A DNA stretch of 64,000 nucleotides from Enterovibrio coralii (GCF_001559595.1 NZ_LNTY01000018.1:18806-82805), one strand, 5' to 3'. Positions 20,233-30,067 are shown, numbered from the stretch's first letter. A program made the numbers and translations. Notes: generated from the sequence alone by a model not told the origin.

Positions 20233-21156
20233 ATGCTGTTGGACCATAAAAATGTACTTGGGTTATTGCGCTACCCATGCTGCGGCACAGAGAATAAACG
20301 AGCAAATCTGACGAGTGAGGAGAGCCTGACGGCAACCTCTCATGTGGATGACTTCCCGATCCTCATTTGTAGCGAACATCAGTCTGGGGTTGGCGAATCG
20401 TTTTCACCTCATACATCTGCCATTCAGAGGGTGCAGTACAATGGCATCTTCCGCAACTTAAGGCGTTTGGTTTGCCCACCGCCATTTGTGACCCGCAAAA
20501 ATGTTTCGCTTCTCCTTGAACAACTGTTTGCTCACTCTGACACGCCGCGAGTGCTCATTGTTGGTGGCGCGACGATTGGGGAAGGCATGGAGCCTTTCTA
20601 CGATGACAGTAATATTGAACTCGTTTCTTTTGATATTTACCGAACGCCTTATGTTCAATTTATCGCGGACGCACACTGTATTCCATTGAAAGACAATAGC
20701 TTTGACGCAGTGATTGTGCAGGCGGTTTTAGAACATGTTTTTTATCCTGAGCGCGTTATCGCAGAGGTAAGTCGGGTGCTAAAACCCGATGGATTGGTTT
20801 ATGCGGAAACACCGTTTTTACAGCAAGTACATGAAGGCGCATACGATTTCACGCGATATACGGAAAGTGGTCACCGTTTGTTGTTCAGGCACTTTCATTT
20901 GATTAAATCGGGGGCATGTTCTGGCGCAGGGACTCAGTTGTTGTGGGCGTTAGAAGGCTTTTTTACCGGATTGTTCAGAACAAAATATGCAGGAAAAGTC
21001 GTCAAAGTGCTGCTTTTCTGGATAATGTTTTTCGATTTTATTATTCCTGAAAGCTATAACATTGATGCTGCCAATGGCGTGTATTTCCTTGGGTCTAAGT
21101 CTTCGTCTCTTCTCTCGGAGTCTGAGATAATTTCACATTACAAAGGCGCGCAGTAA
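20233..21156 (+). CDS. Class I SAM-dependent methyltransferase
   Basis: About 307 residues. The N-terminus has a Cys pair (YPCCGTENK) and, after a spacer, LICSEHQ, perhaps a zinc-ribbon remnant. The core is a Methyltransf_11-like fold: VLIVGGATIGEGM (motif I), then FDIYRTPYVQFIADAHCIPLKDNSFDAVIVQAVLEHV (split as motifs II-IV), then EVSRVLKPDGLVYAETPFL. The C-terminus includes hydrophobic stretches (about 245-275), as in methyltransferases associated with glycan or lipid substrates. ATG 20233 follows GGGGAC. The substrate is unknown. Confidence 0.8.
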   Translation: MLLDHKNVLGLLRYPCCGTENKRANLTSEESLTATSHVDDFPILICSEHQSGVGESFSPHTSAIQRVQYNGIFRNLRRLVCPPPFVTRKNVSLLLEQLFAHSDTPRVLIVGGATIGEGMEPFYDDSNIELVSFDIYRTPYVQFIADAHCIPLKDNSFDAVIVQAVLEHVFYPERVIAEVSRVLKPDGLVYAETPFLQQVHEGAYDFTRYTESGHRLLFRHFHLIKSGACSGAGTQLLWALEGFFTGLFRTKYAGKVVKVLLFWIMFFDFIIPESYNIDAANGVYFLGSKSSSLLSESEIISHYKGAQ

Positions 21157-21287
21157 CCCATTATATTTCCACCATTTCAGCGCAGGCTAATTTACGCACT
21201 GTCTCATTATTTCGTCAAATTATGTAAATCCAGAAACTTATACTCGCTTAGACCATAAGGACATGGCCTATCTAGCGAGGTATTTAG

Positions 21288-22016
21288 GTGAAGCTATACA
21301 TAACAGGGATAGTTGCTCTCACCCTCATCGGGTGTGGTGGTGGCGGTGATGGCGACGGAGGTATCGTTATTCCGCGTGGTGATGGCACAACATCGACGGC
21401 GTGTTTTAATCGTGCATTGTATGAAGTGGGTACAGACGTTGTTGAAATGATTTCAACCTCAGTCAATGGCGTACCGAGACTGAATGCGACCGAGCGAACA
21501 GTCGTAGAAGGCATCGTGACGTTTGAGGGGCAAAGTGATGTCAGACAAATGCGCCTGTACGATGATACCGACGAAAACCTCAATTACGTTGTACTCGATG
21601 AATCCAACCTCACGCTCACAACTCTGGGGCAGTTTTTCGACGGCAACAATCTGGTTTATAAGCCGAGCGGCATTGAGATTTCCTACGGACTTGAGTCTGG
21701 CGAATCAATCACACAGCCGACTATTTCGGTGTTTACAGATGGTGTGCAAACCAGCACCTTGGATCTCAAGCAGACCTATGTAAAGCGCGAGACAGTAACA
21801 GTAGCGGCGGGAACGTTTGAAACGTGTTTAGTGACGCTGGAATTTACTTTGGTAGAGAACGGAGAGGAAACTAAAACCACCTTCACTCAGAACATTGCGG
21901 TAGGAAATGGATTGACCGTCAGAGAAGCTTACACAGGGATTAGTGAGAATGGTACTACCCTCAACCTTGTCGATGAGCTGACATCAGCCACAATTAATGG
22001 CGTTCCGGTGCAATAG
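21288..22016 (+). CDS. Putative secreted lipoprotein
   Basis: 242 residues. The signal sequence ends in a lipobox (TLIGC) followed by a glycine/aspartate-rich tether (GGGGDGDGGI), so it is likely a lipid-anchored periplasmic or surface protein. The rest is beta-rich, with two Cys (TACFNRAL and TFETCLVTLEF) that could pair. It contains TYVKRETVTVAAGTFETC, reminiscent of DUF-type bacterial lipoproteins with a conserved AGTFETC-like motif. GTG 21288 follows TTTAGGT. No functional assignment. Confidence 0.75.
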   Translation: MKLYITGIVALTLIGCGGGGDGDGGIVIPRGDGTTSTACFNRALYEVGTDVVEMISTSVNGVPRLNATERTVVEGIVTFEGQSDVRQMRLYDDTDENLNYVVLDESNLTLTTLGQFFDGNNLVYKPSGIEISYGLESGESITQPTISVFTDGVQTSTLDLKQTYVKRETVTVAAGTFETCLVTLEFTLVENGEETKTTFTQNIAVGNGLTVREAYTGISENGTTLNLVDELTSATINGVPVQ

Positions 22017-22020
22017 CATT

Positions 22021-22049
22021 AAAAAGCCGAGTTTGATACTCGGCTTTTT
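22021..22049. terminator. Bidirectional terminator between lipoprotein and methyltransferase
   Basis: AAAAAGCCGAG (22021-22031), 7-base loop, CTCGGCTTTTT (22039-22049). Confidence 0.9.
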
Positions 22050-22054
22050 CCCCA

Positions 22055-22803
22055 TTAACGTTTTACGCAGGCAAAGATAGCGTTACCGGATGACAAATCC
22101 CACGGCAACAGCTTTTCATAATCATGCTCAAGCACAGTCACGTCGAAGTAAGGTGCCAAAATAGCGGATAGCTCATCGAAGCTCACAGCCACCATTGGGT
22201 GATTGTCGTTCCACTCTTCTGTCACTTTGTTGGTGGTTTTTTCGATACGAAGTCTCAACGCTTGCTTGTCGCCTTCGCCGCCATAAAACCAACCTGATTT
22301 GAAGGTGAAGTGACTGCCTTCATGTTCCACGCTATGCGCCACGAAAGAGTCATTGTTGATCATGTTTTTCGCGACAGCGTTAAAGCAGAACATACCGCCT
22401 GGTTTCAATGCTGCATGGGCATTTTTAACAACCGCTTCAAGGTTTTCCAAGCTGCCACTGTAGTGAATTGAATAGAGGAAACAGGTGATCAGATCATAGG
22501 GCTGATCAACTGAAAATTCGCACATATTCTGCAAAGAGAACTCAGCTTCCGGACAGCGAAGCTTCGCCAACTCAAGCATAGGTTGGTTTAAATCCAGACC
22601 ATTGCTTTCAAAACCACTGTCCAAGAAAAAGCGCACGTGAGGGCCCGTACCACAGGCGAGATCCAAGTGGCGTTTGCTTCATTACCAAACAGTTTATGAA
22701 GTCGACGTACGCAGTCGCTTTGTGATTGATAGTTGATGTCCGCACACATCAAATCGTAGTAACCAGACAAATCAGAATAAAGGGCAGTGGATGCCTGAGT
22801 CAT
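22055..22803 (-). CDS. SAM-dependent methyltransferase (frameshift near 22665)
   Basis: About 249 residues once joined. The N-terminus has LYSDLSGYYDLMCADINY, then motif I LDLACGTGPHVRFFLDSGF, acidic LDLNQPML, DQPYDLITCFLYSIHY and ALKPGGMFCFNAV. The pattern suits a small-molecule class I methyltransferase. Motif I is cut by a missing A/T at 22665-22666 (forward AA, which should be AAA). ATG 22803. It is a separate transcript between two terminators. Confidence 0.8.
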
Positions 22804-22947
22804 CGCTTGAATTCACCAGAAAAATGGAGGTGGCGCATACTATATCGATTGCAAAAAAATGCGAAGCAAATATCGCTTAGTCTGTGCAAATATTTTCCAG
22901 TTACAGTGCGGTGTATTGATTGGGTGGATGAGGTGAGCGTGACGTAA

Positions 22948-22980
22948 AAACAAAGCCACTCAAGATGAGTGGCTTTGTTT
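22948..22980. terminator. Bidirectional terminator downstream of paralogue C
   Basis: Perfect 14-bp arms AAACAAAGCCACTC (22948-22961) and GAGTGGCTTTGTTT (22967-22980), loop AAGAT. Confidence 0.85.
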
Positions 22981-22999
22981 GTCGGTTTTAACCTATAGA

Positions 23000-24726
23000 T
23001 TAAGGCTTAGGACCCGTCACGCGTGCGTAGTCGACGTTCAAATCCGTGCTCTCCACACAACAAGACACGCTGGTGTTAGTGATTTGAATCCGCAAGTAAT
23101 TCACGTTCGACGGTGCAGTGAAGTTGAAATTGATATTGGTCGAGTTACCTTCACGCAGCGAGAAGCTTCTAGAAGTGATCGTGCTGTTGTTGTAACCATT
23201 GGTGATTCTGACTTCACCACCATGTGTGCCTCCAGTACCGCTGTTTTGCGCCCAGAATCTTGTCTGAACCGAGTACTGTTGGCCAGGAACAACATTGAAG
23301 TATTGATAAACTGCTGCACCTTGTCCTTGGCCTGCCCAGTTAAAGTTGTAGGAGCCATTGCTGTGATTGAGGTTTCGTGCGTTCAGGCCGTTTTCAATTT
23401 CGCCCCACACACCGCGATAGTTCATCTCTGGGTTGCCGAGCAGTTGCATCACTTGATAATCGTCATTCGTGATAGTGACGGTTGCGGATTTCACATCGCT
23501 TTGATCGTCTCTAAACCAAGCTTTGAGCGAGAAGGTTTCGTTGTTTTCGAACGTCGAGTCTTCAATGGTATTCACTTTCACTTTTAACCAACCGTTACCC
23601 GCAGGCACATTTACTTTGGTCCCTGTGCTGCTTAGCTCGCCGTTGTTGAGGTGCCATCTTCAAACTCGATAGTGACAGAGCCACTGTAGTCGCTGTTGAT
23701 TACCGCGCTGCCATTGTTAAGCTGCAGATTGATGTCGAGTGCTGCGGCAGTGTCTTTATCAAAGTTCACCGTAAAGGTCGCTGTTTGCCCTTCTTCGACA
23801 TTGGCTGTGGTGATACTGCCTACGTCGTTCACTTTCTCACTCGGGAAGACCGTTGGCGGATAACAGGTATGGTCCTCTTGCGTGTTCGTCGCGAGTGCAC
23901 TTAACCTTGCGGGTATTAAGCCCACAGACGCTTTTTCGCCAGTGGCGGGATTAAGGCGCCAAAGCCAGGTGCTGTTGATATTGCCCGTGACATTTTGGTT
24001 TTTGGCTGCAACAAGCATTTGCCCGTTTTGGTCCAAGGTGGCACCAGTGACAAAGTCGATGTAGTGAAACGCTTTGATGGTAGCTGCGCCTGTTGATTCG
24101 TTAATCACAAAGGTGCGCGTATTGCTGACAAACAGCAGTTCTCCTTTGTAATAAATGAAGTCGCCCCAAGACGTGAAGCCTCCACTAATCAGGCCCGAGT
24201 CAAAATCTGCGATTGGCGTTGTCGTGCCTGATGCAGGATCAATCGAGAAGATTTTCATGTTGTCCGAAGCGACGATTTGTCCTGTGGTAGCATTGAACGC
24301 CATTCTGAAAACAGCAGGCACTGTTCCTACAATCGTGTGAGTCTTTGTGTCAGGGTCATAGTAAGCAAGTTGGACGGGATCGTAAGTCGCTCCGTGAAAG
24401 CTGAGATTATTAAATTCATCATCACTGACAAAATTCTCTAAGCCTTCAACATGGTAGGTTTTGGGTCGAGGCGCACTCACATAGTAGATGCGATTATTGA
24501 TACTGTCATACGTCATTGCCGATGCGCTGAATTCAGCTCGCGATACCGCAAGTGCGCGGCTGCCATTGTATACCCCCGTGAACTTATTGGTTTCTTGAAC
24601 ATCAACCAATATCCCCACGTCGCCACGACCCGCATTTAAAGAGTAAACGTTACCTAGACACGCAGCGTAGGTTTGATGCGCAAAAACGGTTGAAAGCACC
24701 AATGTTGCTAACGTCGACTTTTTCAT
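23000..24726 (-). CDS. Secreted propeller-like + Calx-beta protein, paralogue C with different C-terminal module (frameshift near 23640)
   Basis: Signal peptide (MKKSTLAT...TYA), then CLGNVYSLNAGRGDVGI and propeller-like repeats matching paralogues A, B and D. The Calx-beta domain is interrupted at 23640: one extra G joins STT-GELSSTGTKVNVPAG and the frame runs on to TTA 23000. The last 150 residues are not the Cys-rich domain of A/B/D. They form a beta-sandwich resembling carbohydrate-binding modules (GSYNFNWAG, YQYFNVVPGQQYSV, VRITNGYNN, YLRIQITNTS). ATG 24726 follows AAGGGGAT; a longer frame to 24798 covers upstream DNA. The role is unknown. Confidence 0.78.
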
Positions 24727-24825
24727 GTGTATCCCCTTACTTACTTCAGAACTGGATTTGTTTTTTGCAAACCAATTCACGCTTCCTTGAGATCCCAAGA
24801 TACGTGTATCTGTGAAGTAAAAAAT

Positions 24826-24855
24826 GTCTCATAAACGAGATGACTCATAGATGAG
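24826..24855. promoter_or_regulatory. Palindromic elements upstream of paralogue C
   Basis: GTCTC (24826-24830), spacer ATAAAC, GAGAT (24837-24841) matches the A/B element in 9 of 10 arm bases. It is followed at once by CTCAT-AG-ATGAG (24844-24855), a second small palindrome. They lie 99-129 bases upstream of the start codon. Confidence 0.45.
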
Positions 24856-24940
24856 AACAAAAGGAGGTGAAAAGTATGAGCACAGTTTATAGGGGTATTT
24901 CGATGCGATAAGTCGCCAGATTGAGAATGGCCATTTCGTG

Positions 24941-24966
24941 ATTAAGAATCACCTAATATTCTTAAT
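24941..24966. repeat. Inverted repeat ATTAAGAAT-N8-ATTCTTAAT
   Basis: Perfect 9-bp arms 24941-24949 and 24958-24966. ATTCTTAA also recurs twice upstream of paralogue D (42841 and 42865), and ATTCTTA occurs upstream of A (8411), so this may be a shared upstream binding site. Confidence 0.45.
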
Positions 24967-25272
24967 AAAATCATTGGTTAAGTGAGTATTCGAATGTTGA
25001 GGTGATTATATCTATAAATCAAGGGTATAAATGCCTAGCGAATAAGTCGCTAAGTTTCGCAAGCGCGCAACTGTCGAAGGATTTTACATGTTTAAGTGCT
25101 CCCCTTCGTGTGAAAAGCGGAATTTATATCAAACGTGGTCTGAACCGTAATTTTAGAATTTGTCGGCCTTTTGAGAATTGATTCGATAAGTCGTACCGAT
25201 TGGTAGTCTTGAGTTGAACAACATAGAGTGAGCACCTAGGTTTTTCCCATCACTCAGGTTGTTGTAGCTCAT

Positions 25273-26510
25273 ATGTCAGACGAACAAACCCCTTCTGAAA
25301 AGACAGGAAACAGATTCCTGCGTCAAAAACTTCTGATGATTGGCCCTGCTTCATCGCGGCGATTGCTTACATCGACCCTGGGAACTTCGCCACAAACATT
25401 CAAGCCGGTTCATCTTATGGCTACCAACTCTTGTGGGTTGTGCTATTTGCCAATCTAATGGCGATGCTGATCCAATATCTCTCTGCCAAGTTGGGGATAG
25501 TGACGGGTAAAAATCTTGCCGAACACCTTCGAGACCGCCTGCCTAACAAGCTTTCAACACGACTTTACTGGATTCAGGCTGAACTCATCGCAATTGCGAC
25601 AGACTTGGCTGAGTTTATTGGTGCGTCGGTAGGCTTCCAGTTGCTGTTCGGTGTGAGTTTGATGGAAGGCGCGATGATCACCGCTGTGGCGACCATCGTC
25701 ATTTTGGCACTGAATAAGCGTGGCCAGAAGCCGCTTGAGCTGGTGGTTGGCTCATTACTTCTATTGGTCGCTGGTATTTATGTCGTTGAGTTGTTCTTTT
25801 CGCACCCAGAGACAGGTGCAGTCGTCAAAGGGTTGTTTGAGCCGACCTTAGATAGCGCAGAACAGGTGTATCTTGCCGCGGGCATTCTGGGTGCCACAGT
25901 CATGCCGCACGTTATTTACCTGCACTCAGCACTCTTTAAAAATGATTACGGGCTGTCTAAAGCCTATCGCCTCCGTTCGACACGTCTCGATGTGATGGTG
26001 GCCATGGTGGTTGCTGGCTTTGTAAACATTGCCATTGTGGCGATGGCAGGCGCGGTATTCTTCCAAGCTGGCCGTGAAGACATTGCGTCGATTGAAACAG
26101 CATATATGACGTTAACGCCACTTTTGGGTGATTTCGCAGCGCATCTGTTTGCCTTGTCTTTGATTGCTTCAGGCTTGTCATCGACAGTTGTTGGCACATT
26201 AGCGGGCGACGTGGTGATGCAGGGATTTGTTCAGTTCTCGATCCCGCTCTGGGTTAGACGCCTGGTGACCATGGTGCCGTCGTTTGTGGTGATTGCTTTG
26301 GGCGTAAACACTACCCAGATATTGGTACTGAGCCAGGTGATTCTGAGTTTCGGGATTGCACTCGCCATCATTCCGCTGCTGATGTTTACCAATAATCGCA
26401 GCTTGATGGGAGAGTTTGCGAACAAGAAACTGACCACATATATCGGTATTGTTGTGGTGCTGTTTGTTCTGTCGCTCAACATTTTCTTGTTGTGGACATT
26501 GGCATTTTGA
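25273..26510 (+). CDS. mntH: NRAMP-family Mn2+/divalent metal transporter MntH (frameshift near 25350)
   Basis: Proton-coupled importer of Mn2+ and other divalent metals in the inner membrane, about 412 residues with 11 helices. The metal-site motif DPGNFATN and the helix-6 MPH motif ([13 protein letters not shown]) are present. DPGN lies in the shifted frame: at 25350-25351 a TT should be TTT, giving [19 protein letters not shown] 25273 has no strong ribosome site. A weak dyad just upstream might bind MntR or Fur-type regulators, unproven. It ends at a strong terminator facing the M50 protease. Confidence 0.9.
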
Positions 26511-26530
26511 CAAGCTAATACACGGGATAC

Positions 26531-26560
26531 AAAAACACCGGCCTTGGCCGGTGTTTTTTT
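26531..26560. terminator. Bidirectional terminator between mntH and M50 protease
   Basis: AAAAACACCGG / CCGGTGTTTTT arms with a CCTTGG centre, followed by further T. Confidence 0.9.
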
Positions 26561-26574
26561 GGTAGGAAAAGCGT

Positions 26575-27657
26575 TTAGCTTTGCAGGATCATCAATGGCA
26601 AAGCCAACATGTCGTCACCTTTTGACGCGAAGTAGATGATCACGCCGACAAGTGCTGCCACCGTGGCGAAATACCAAACGGTACTGAATATTTGCCCGTA
26701 GCGGTTGAGAGGAAGCAAGTGCGTGTGATGACGATACTTCCACTCAAAGATGATTTCGACACTGCCAATGAGTAGCAAGAAGCCCAGCAAAGCCAGTCCA
26801 AAGGCATAGCTGACAAACACCCCAATTGCAGCACCTGCGATACAGGCAATCAGACCCGCAATACTGTTCATGGAAAAGCTGATGCTTTTCAAAATGTGCC
26901 CGCCGTCGAGAGGTAGAATAGGCAGCAGATTGAACAGGTTGAGGAGGGCGTTAAAGGTGGCCAGTCCTGCGAAGAAGACATTGCCTGTCACCCAATATGC
27001 CACCATGGCAGCCAGCGACATAAACAGACCAAATGTCGGTCCCATGACGGAGATAACGACATCTTGCCAGCGCGTGTTTATTTTTTCATCAGACAGCGCA
27101 AGTCCGCCCATAAACGGAATCAGATAAAAGCCTTTCACCTTCATACCGAAGTATTTCATGGCACGAATATGCCCGTATTCGTGAACGACCAAGCAAGCGA
27201 TCAGTGCCAGTGCAAACTGCCAAGAAAAGAGCCAAGAATAGGCGGCAAAACTAGCACCTGCCAAGACCACTTTAATGACCTTGGCACTCTTAAAGAGTTT
27301 GAGACCGAGTGAAGCCAGACCAATCAAGCTGAGTTTCGGTTTTACTTGCGGTGTTACGACAGGCTGCTGTCGCTCAATATCTTTTTCATTGCGAGAGCCA
27401 GACTCGACAACTTCTCCGTTAACGCTGACTTGATATTCCACCAAGAACGGCTGCCAGTTGACGGAGGATGTCACATCCACAGTGATAATTTGATCATCCG
27501 CGGTAAGCTGAAAAGAGTGGTTTTTCGCTTCTTCGCTATCTGCAGTTGCTGCTAGCTGAGAAACGAGCTGGTTGTCCCAATAGAGTTGTTGCCAGCCAGC
27601 CATAGAGCCTTCTAAGCGAAGCGGCTTGCCCAAACAGGAGAGATTAAATAGTTCCAA
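26575..27657 (-). CDS. M50-family (site-2-protease-like) membrane metalloprotease
   Basis: 360 residues. A soluble N-terminal domain of about 110 residues is followed by 6-7 membrane helices. The zinc motif HEYGH lies near residue 166, and the distal ligand motif NLLPILPLDGGH lies near 248, as in S2P/RseP-like intramembrane proteases. Unlike RseP it has no PDZ domain, and no sigma or anti-sigma gene is adjacent, so its substrate is unknown. The start is TTG 27657, as no ATG or GTG is in frame upstream before a stop and residues from about 10 look conserved. Confidence 0.83.
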   Translation of the reverse strand: MELFNLSCLGKPLRLEGSMAGWQQLYWDNQLVSQLAATADSEEAKNHSFQLTADDQIITVDVTSSVNWQPFLVEYQVSVNGEVVESGSRNEKDIERQQPVVTPQVKPKLSLIGLASLGLKLFKSAKVIKVVLAGASFAAYSWLFSWQFALALIACLVVHEYGHIRAMKYFGMKVKGFYLIPFMGGLALSDEKINTRWQDVVISVMGPTFGLFMSLAAMVAYWVTGNVFFAGLATFNALLNLFNLLPILPLDGGHILKSISFSMNSIAGLIACIAGAAIGVFVSYAFGLALLGFLLLIGSVEIIFEWKYRHHTHLLPLNRYGQIFSTVWYFATVAALVGVIIYFASKGDDMLALPLMILQS

Positions 27658-27765
27658 ACTGGTGTCATTACATCGGTTAACAGGCTTTGGATCTTAACGT
27701 TTTTAGGGGGTTGGGTGAAGTGCAGTGAAAACAGTTGGTGGTAAGGAGACGTTACCGCCATAGCG

Positions 27766-27790
27766 ATGTTCGCTATGGCGACAAATGGCA
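27766..27790 (-). terminator. Hairpin after thiamine-binding protein gene
   Basis: Perfect 10-bp arms CGCCATAGCG (27766-27775) and CGCTATGGCG (27781-27790), loop ATGTT, directly after the stop. There is no T-tract, so termination is less certain. Confidence 0.55.
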
Positions 27791-28132
27791 TTACTTATCG
27801 ACAAACATATAGTTCGCTTTGGTAACACCACGGTCATAGGTGCAGAAGGTGTCGGTGGCGGCTTCTGTTTTGCTATGGATCTTGATGTTGGTGATCACTT
27901 CCAGCGCACCAGCGTCATAACACGCTTGTTGGGCTTGCTTCACGATTTCAAGCAGGTGGTTAAGTTCGCCTTTCATCGTGGTTTCCATTGCACCTACCTG
28001 ATAGGGCACATTCGCGGCTTTGACGACATCAATGGCTTTATCGACAACTTCAAAGTTGTTGCCTTCTTTGAGACGGGGAATGACTTGGAACGCGACAAAT
28101 ACGTCGTTGAGCACTGGGTTTTCGTTATTCAT
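27791..28132 (-). CDS. Thiamine-binding (MTH1187/YkoF, UPF0045) family protein
   Basis: 113 residues with a ferredoxin-like fold: VFVAFQVIPRLKEG, VDKAIDVVKAANVPYQVGAMETTMKGEL (split motif with the conserved Glu-Thr) and HLLEIVKQAQQACYDAGALEVITNIKIH. The family binds thiamine or hydroxymethylpyrimidine in the cytoplasm. No thiamine biosynthesis or transport gene is beside it, so its partner is unclear. ATG 28132 has a weak ribosome site. Confidence 0.78.
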   Translation of the reverse strand: MNNENPVLNDVFVAFQVIPRLKEGNNFEVVDKAIDVVKAANVPYQVGAMETTMKGELNHLLEIVKQAQQACYDAGALEVITNIKIHSKTEAATDTFCTYDRGVTKANYMFVDK

Positions 28133-28216
28133 TTATTCGTGTTTACAGTGAATCGTTGAGGCGAGCATGCTATCACCTTTTTTCAATCTCGCATTAGTGA
28201 AAAGTCAAACGAGAAA

Positions 28217-28234
28217 GCCCCGGTCTCCCGGGGC
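28217..28234 (-). terminator. Terminator of the YadA-anchor protein gene
   Basis: GCCCCGG / CCGGGGC (28217-28223, 28228-28234), loop TCTC, with a T-rich TTTCTCGTTTG tail on the minus strand. Confidence 0.8.
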
Positions 28235-28251
28235 GTAGGCGCTGATTGAGC

Positions 28252-28953
28252 CTAAAACTTGTATTGAATACCCATGCCACCGGCAACTTCTGAGCCTGAA
28301 ATCTTGCCAGAGGTTTCATAGTGGAAGGTGCCGGACAGGCTGATTTTCTCCGTTAAACCATATGCCCCGCCCAGCGCGAGTGCTTCCTTGCTGCCAGCAA
28401 AACCGATACCTGCGCCTACCGCAAACTCACCGTGTGTGACAAACGGTCTTGCGTTAGTCACTGCGTGCAGACCAGCACGAATACCATCCATGTGCTCTGA
28501 CATTTCATCAAAACGGTGATTCATCTGCTTTTCAAGGTCGGCAACCAAATCCCCGGTTGTTGGTGTGCTTACACCAAAAGATGGGTCAACCGGCTCTGGA
28601 CGGTCAGGTGTTGAATCGACATCTACGCCGAAGTCAGGGTCTGCTGGTTGTGGGCGGTCAGGTGCTGAGTCAACATCTACGCCAAAATCAGGATCCGCAG
28701 GTTGCGGGCGTTCTGGTGTGTAGTTCGGGCCGTCTCGGTCTGGCACATTGCTGTCAGGTTTTACGCCAAAGCTTGGATCCACAGGTTCTGGACGAGATGG
28801 CGTATTGTCTGGCATTGGGCGATCAACGGGCAATTCAATACCATTGTTAGGAATGTGCGGCACACTATTGTCGACATCTACATTGATGTTATTTGCCATC
28901 GCGCCAGCGGAGAAAAGGGTAGCAACAGACATTGCAAGTACAGTCTTTTTCAT
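28252..28953 (-). CDS. Small YadA-anchor outer membrane protein with proline-rich repeat stalk
   Basis: 233 residues. Signal peptide (1-20), then an acidic proline-rich region (about 25-130) with four copies of a motif like PDRPQPADPDFGVDVDS. A short coiled-coil segment (DLEKQMNHRFDEMSEHMDGI) leads to a C-terminal YadA-type beta anchor (FAVGAGIGFAGSKEALALGG ... IQYKF, ending in Phe). Such anchors form 12-stranded trimeric pores that display the passenger. Here no head domain exists and the stalk is only repeats, so it may be a minimal trimeric autotransporter or a structural porin-like protein. GAGAGC precedes ATG 28953. Confidence 0.8.
   Translation of the reverse strand: MKKTVLAMSVATLFSAGAMANNINVDVDNSVPHIPNNGIELPVDRPMPDNTPSRPEPVDPSFGVKPDSNVPDRDGPNYTPERPQPADPDFGVDVDSAPDRPQPADPDFGVDVDSTPDRPEPVDPSFGVSTPTTGDLVADLEKQMNHRFDEMSEHMDGIRAGLHAVTNARPFVTHGEFAVGAGIGFAGSKEALALGGAYGLTEKISLSGTFHYETSGKISGSEVAGGMGIQYKF
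28570..28716 (-). repeat. In-frame 54-bp repeats in the YadA-like gene
   Basis: Two consecutive near-identical 18-residue units (residues 80-97 and 98-115) are followed by a partial one (116-128). A diverged copy is at 52-64. Repeat number could vary between strains by slippage. Confidence 0.75.
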
Positions 28954-29140
28954 AAAATTAGCTCTCTATATTGTTCAATCAGCGAAGAGCATCCATTCGT
29001 TGAAAGAGAGTGCTAAGCACTCCGTGATTCCTTATCGATTGATTGGAAGTTTACGGAGCTAAGTAACTGTAATCTAAATAGACGTCGTTATCTTAGTAAT
29101 AAGCAATGCTTATTGGTGCGATTGTCTATCCAGGTGGTAA

Positions 29141-30067
29141 TTAGTGATTCTGTTGTTCCAACGCGTCAACCAGAAGGCTTTTTAGCCAGTGAGTGAAGTC
29201 ACTGTTTCTGTCTTTCTGATGGAAGTAGCCGAGTACATCATAGGTCGATGGAACACAGTCAATTTCGACATCCATCATGCGTAGGTTTGGGAACCTCTCA
29301 ATGGGGAACAAATGATGAGAAGGGAAGTACATGTCCGTTTGTTGGACGACGTCCAAAATGGCGGAAGGTAATTCAGAACTAAAGCCAATGGAATAGGACA
29401 AACCAAGCTGCTCCATGACTTGTGCCGCCAATGATTGATTGTTGTTCCAATCAGGAATAATCAAGGTAGCAAGCTCATAGCCTTCCAAATCATGAGGCGT
29501 CACGGTTGGTTGATTAACCGGGTGTTCGGTACGCACGATGACAGCAGATTGAATGGCAATCAAAGCTTCGGTCATGACTTCTTTCGGTGTAGAAGCCAGC
29601 TCGTAGTTGATACCAAAATCAATTTCGCCTTGTATCAATTCATCCAAGGTTGAGCGATTCCAGTTCACTAACTGAAGCTCAATGCCCGGGGCTTTCTCTT
29701 TCAGCAGCGTGACCAGACGTCCCGCCAGGGTAGATAGCACTTGAGGGGCTAAGGCGATACGCAGTGGACGATTAATGGTTGCAGGGTCAAATTCGGATGA
29801 CTCATTCAATGCCGCACTCAAACCATCCAGATGCGGTTTCAATCGGGCAAACAGTTCCTCTGCGTACGGTGTCGCTTTGAGGCCGTTTCGTGATTTGGTG
29901 AAAAGCTCATCATTGAAATGGAAGCGCAATTTCTTTAATGCCTGACTGACCGCGGGCTGCGTGACGAAAAGCTTGTCTGCGGCTTTTCGCATATTCAGCT
30001 CTTGGCAAAGCACCATAAATGTTCTCAGTAAATTGAGGTCCAGACTGAAGAACAAATCTTTACGCAT
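29141..30067 (-). CDS. LysR-family transcriptional regulator
   Basis: 308 residues. The N-terminal helix-turn-helix (LNLLRTFMVLCQELNMRKAA, TQPAVSQALKKLR) is followed by a type 2 periplasmic-binding-like effector domain (from about 95; PLRIALAPQVLSTLAGRLV). Start ATG 30067 gives MRKDLFFSLDLNLL; 4 extra codons upstream (GTG 30079) are possible. It lies between the YadA-anchor gene and malI without a clear cognate target. Ligand unknown. Confidence 0.85.
   Translation of the reverse strand: MRKDLFFSLDLNLLRTFMVLCQELNMRKAADKLFVTQPAVSQALKKLRFHFNDELFTKSRNGLKATPYAEELFARLKPHLDGLSAALNESSEFDPATINRPLRIALAPQVLSTLAGRLVTLLKEKAPGIELQLVNWNRSTLDELIQGEIDFGINYELASTPKEVMTEALIAIQSAVIVRTEHPVNQPTVTPHDLEGYELATLIIPDWNNNQSLAAQVMEQLGLSYSIGFSSELPSAILDVVQQTDMYFPSHHLFPIERFPNLRMMDVEIDCVPSTYDVLGYFHQKDRNSDFTHWLKSLLVDALEQQNH

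Larger units (their letters stand above)
24727..25272. other. Long intergenic region between paralogue C and mntH
   Basis: 546 AT-rich bases with no gene. It contains the palindromic elements at 24826-24855 (near paralogue C) and an ATTAAGAAT / ATTCTTAAT inverted repeat at 24941-24966. A weak dyad (GAGTG 25226-25230 / CACTC 25251-25255, flanked by CAAC / GTTG) lies just before mntH and could be its operator or a leader hairpin. Confidence 0.5.

Noticed and set aside
19974..20249. Plus-strand 91-codon open frame
   Set aside because: AT-rich, no recognisable domain, no ribosome site, and it runs into the methyltransferase start region.
25201..25272. Possible manganese riboswitch before mntH
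   Set aside because: No yybP-ykoY consensus was seen; only a weak dyad.
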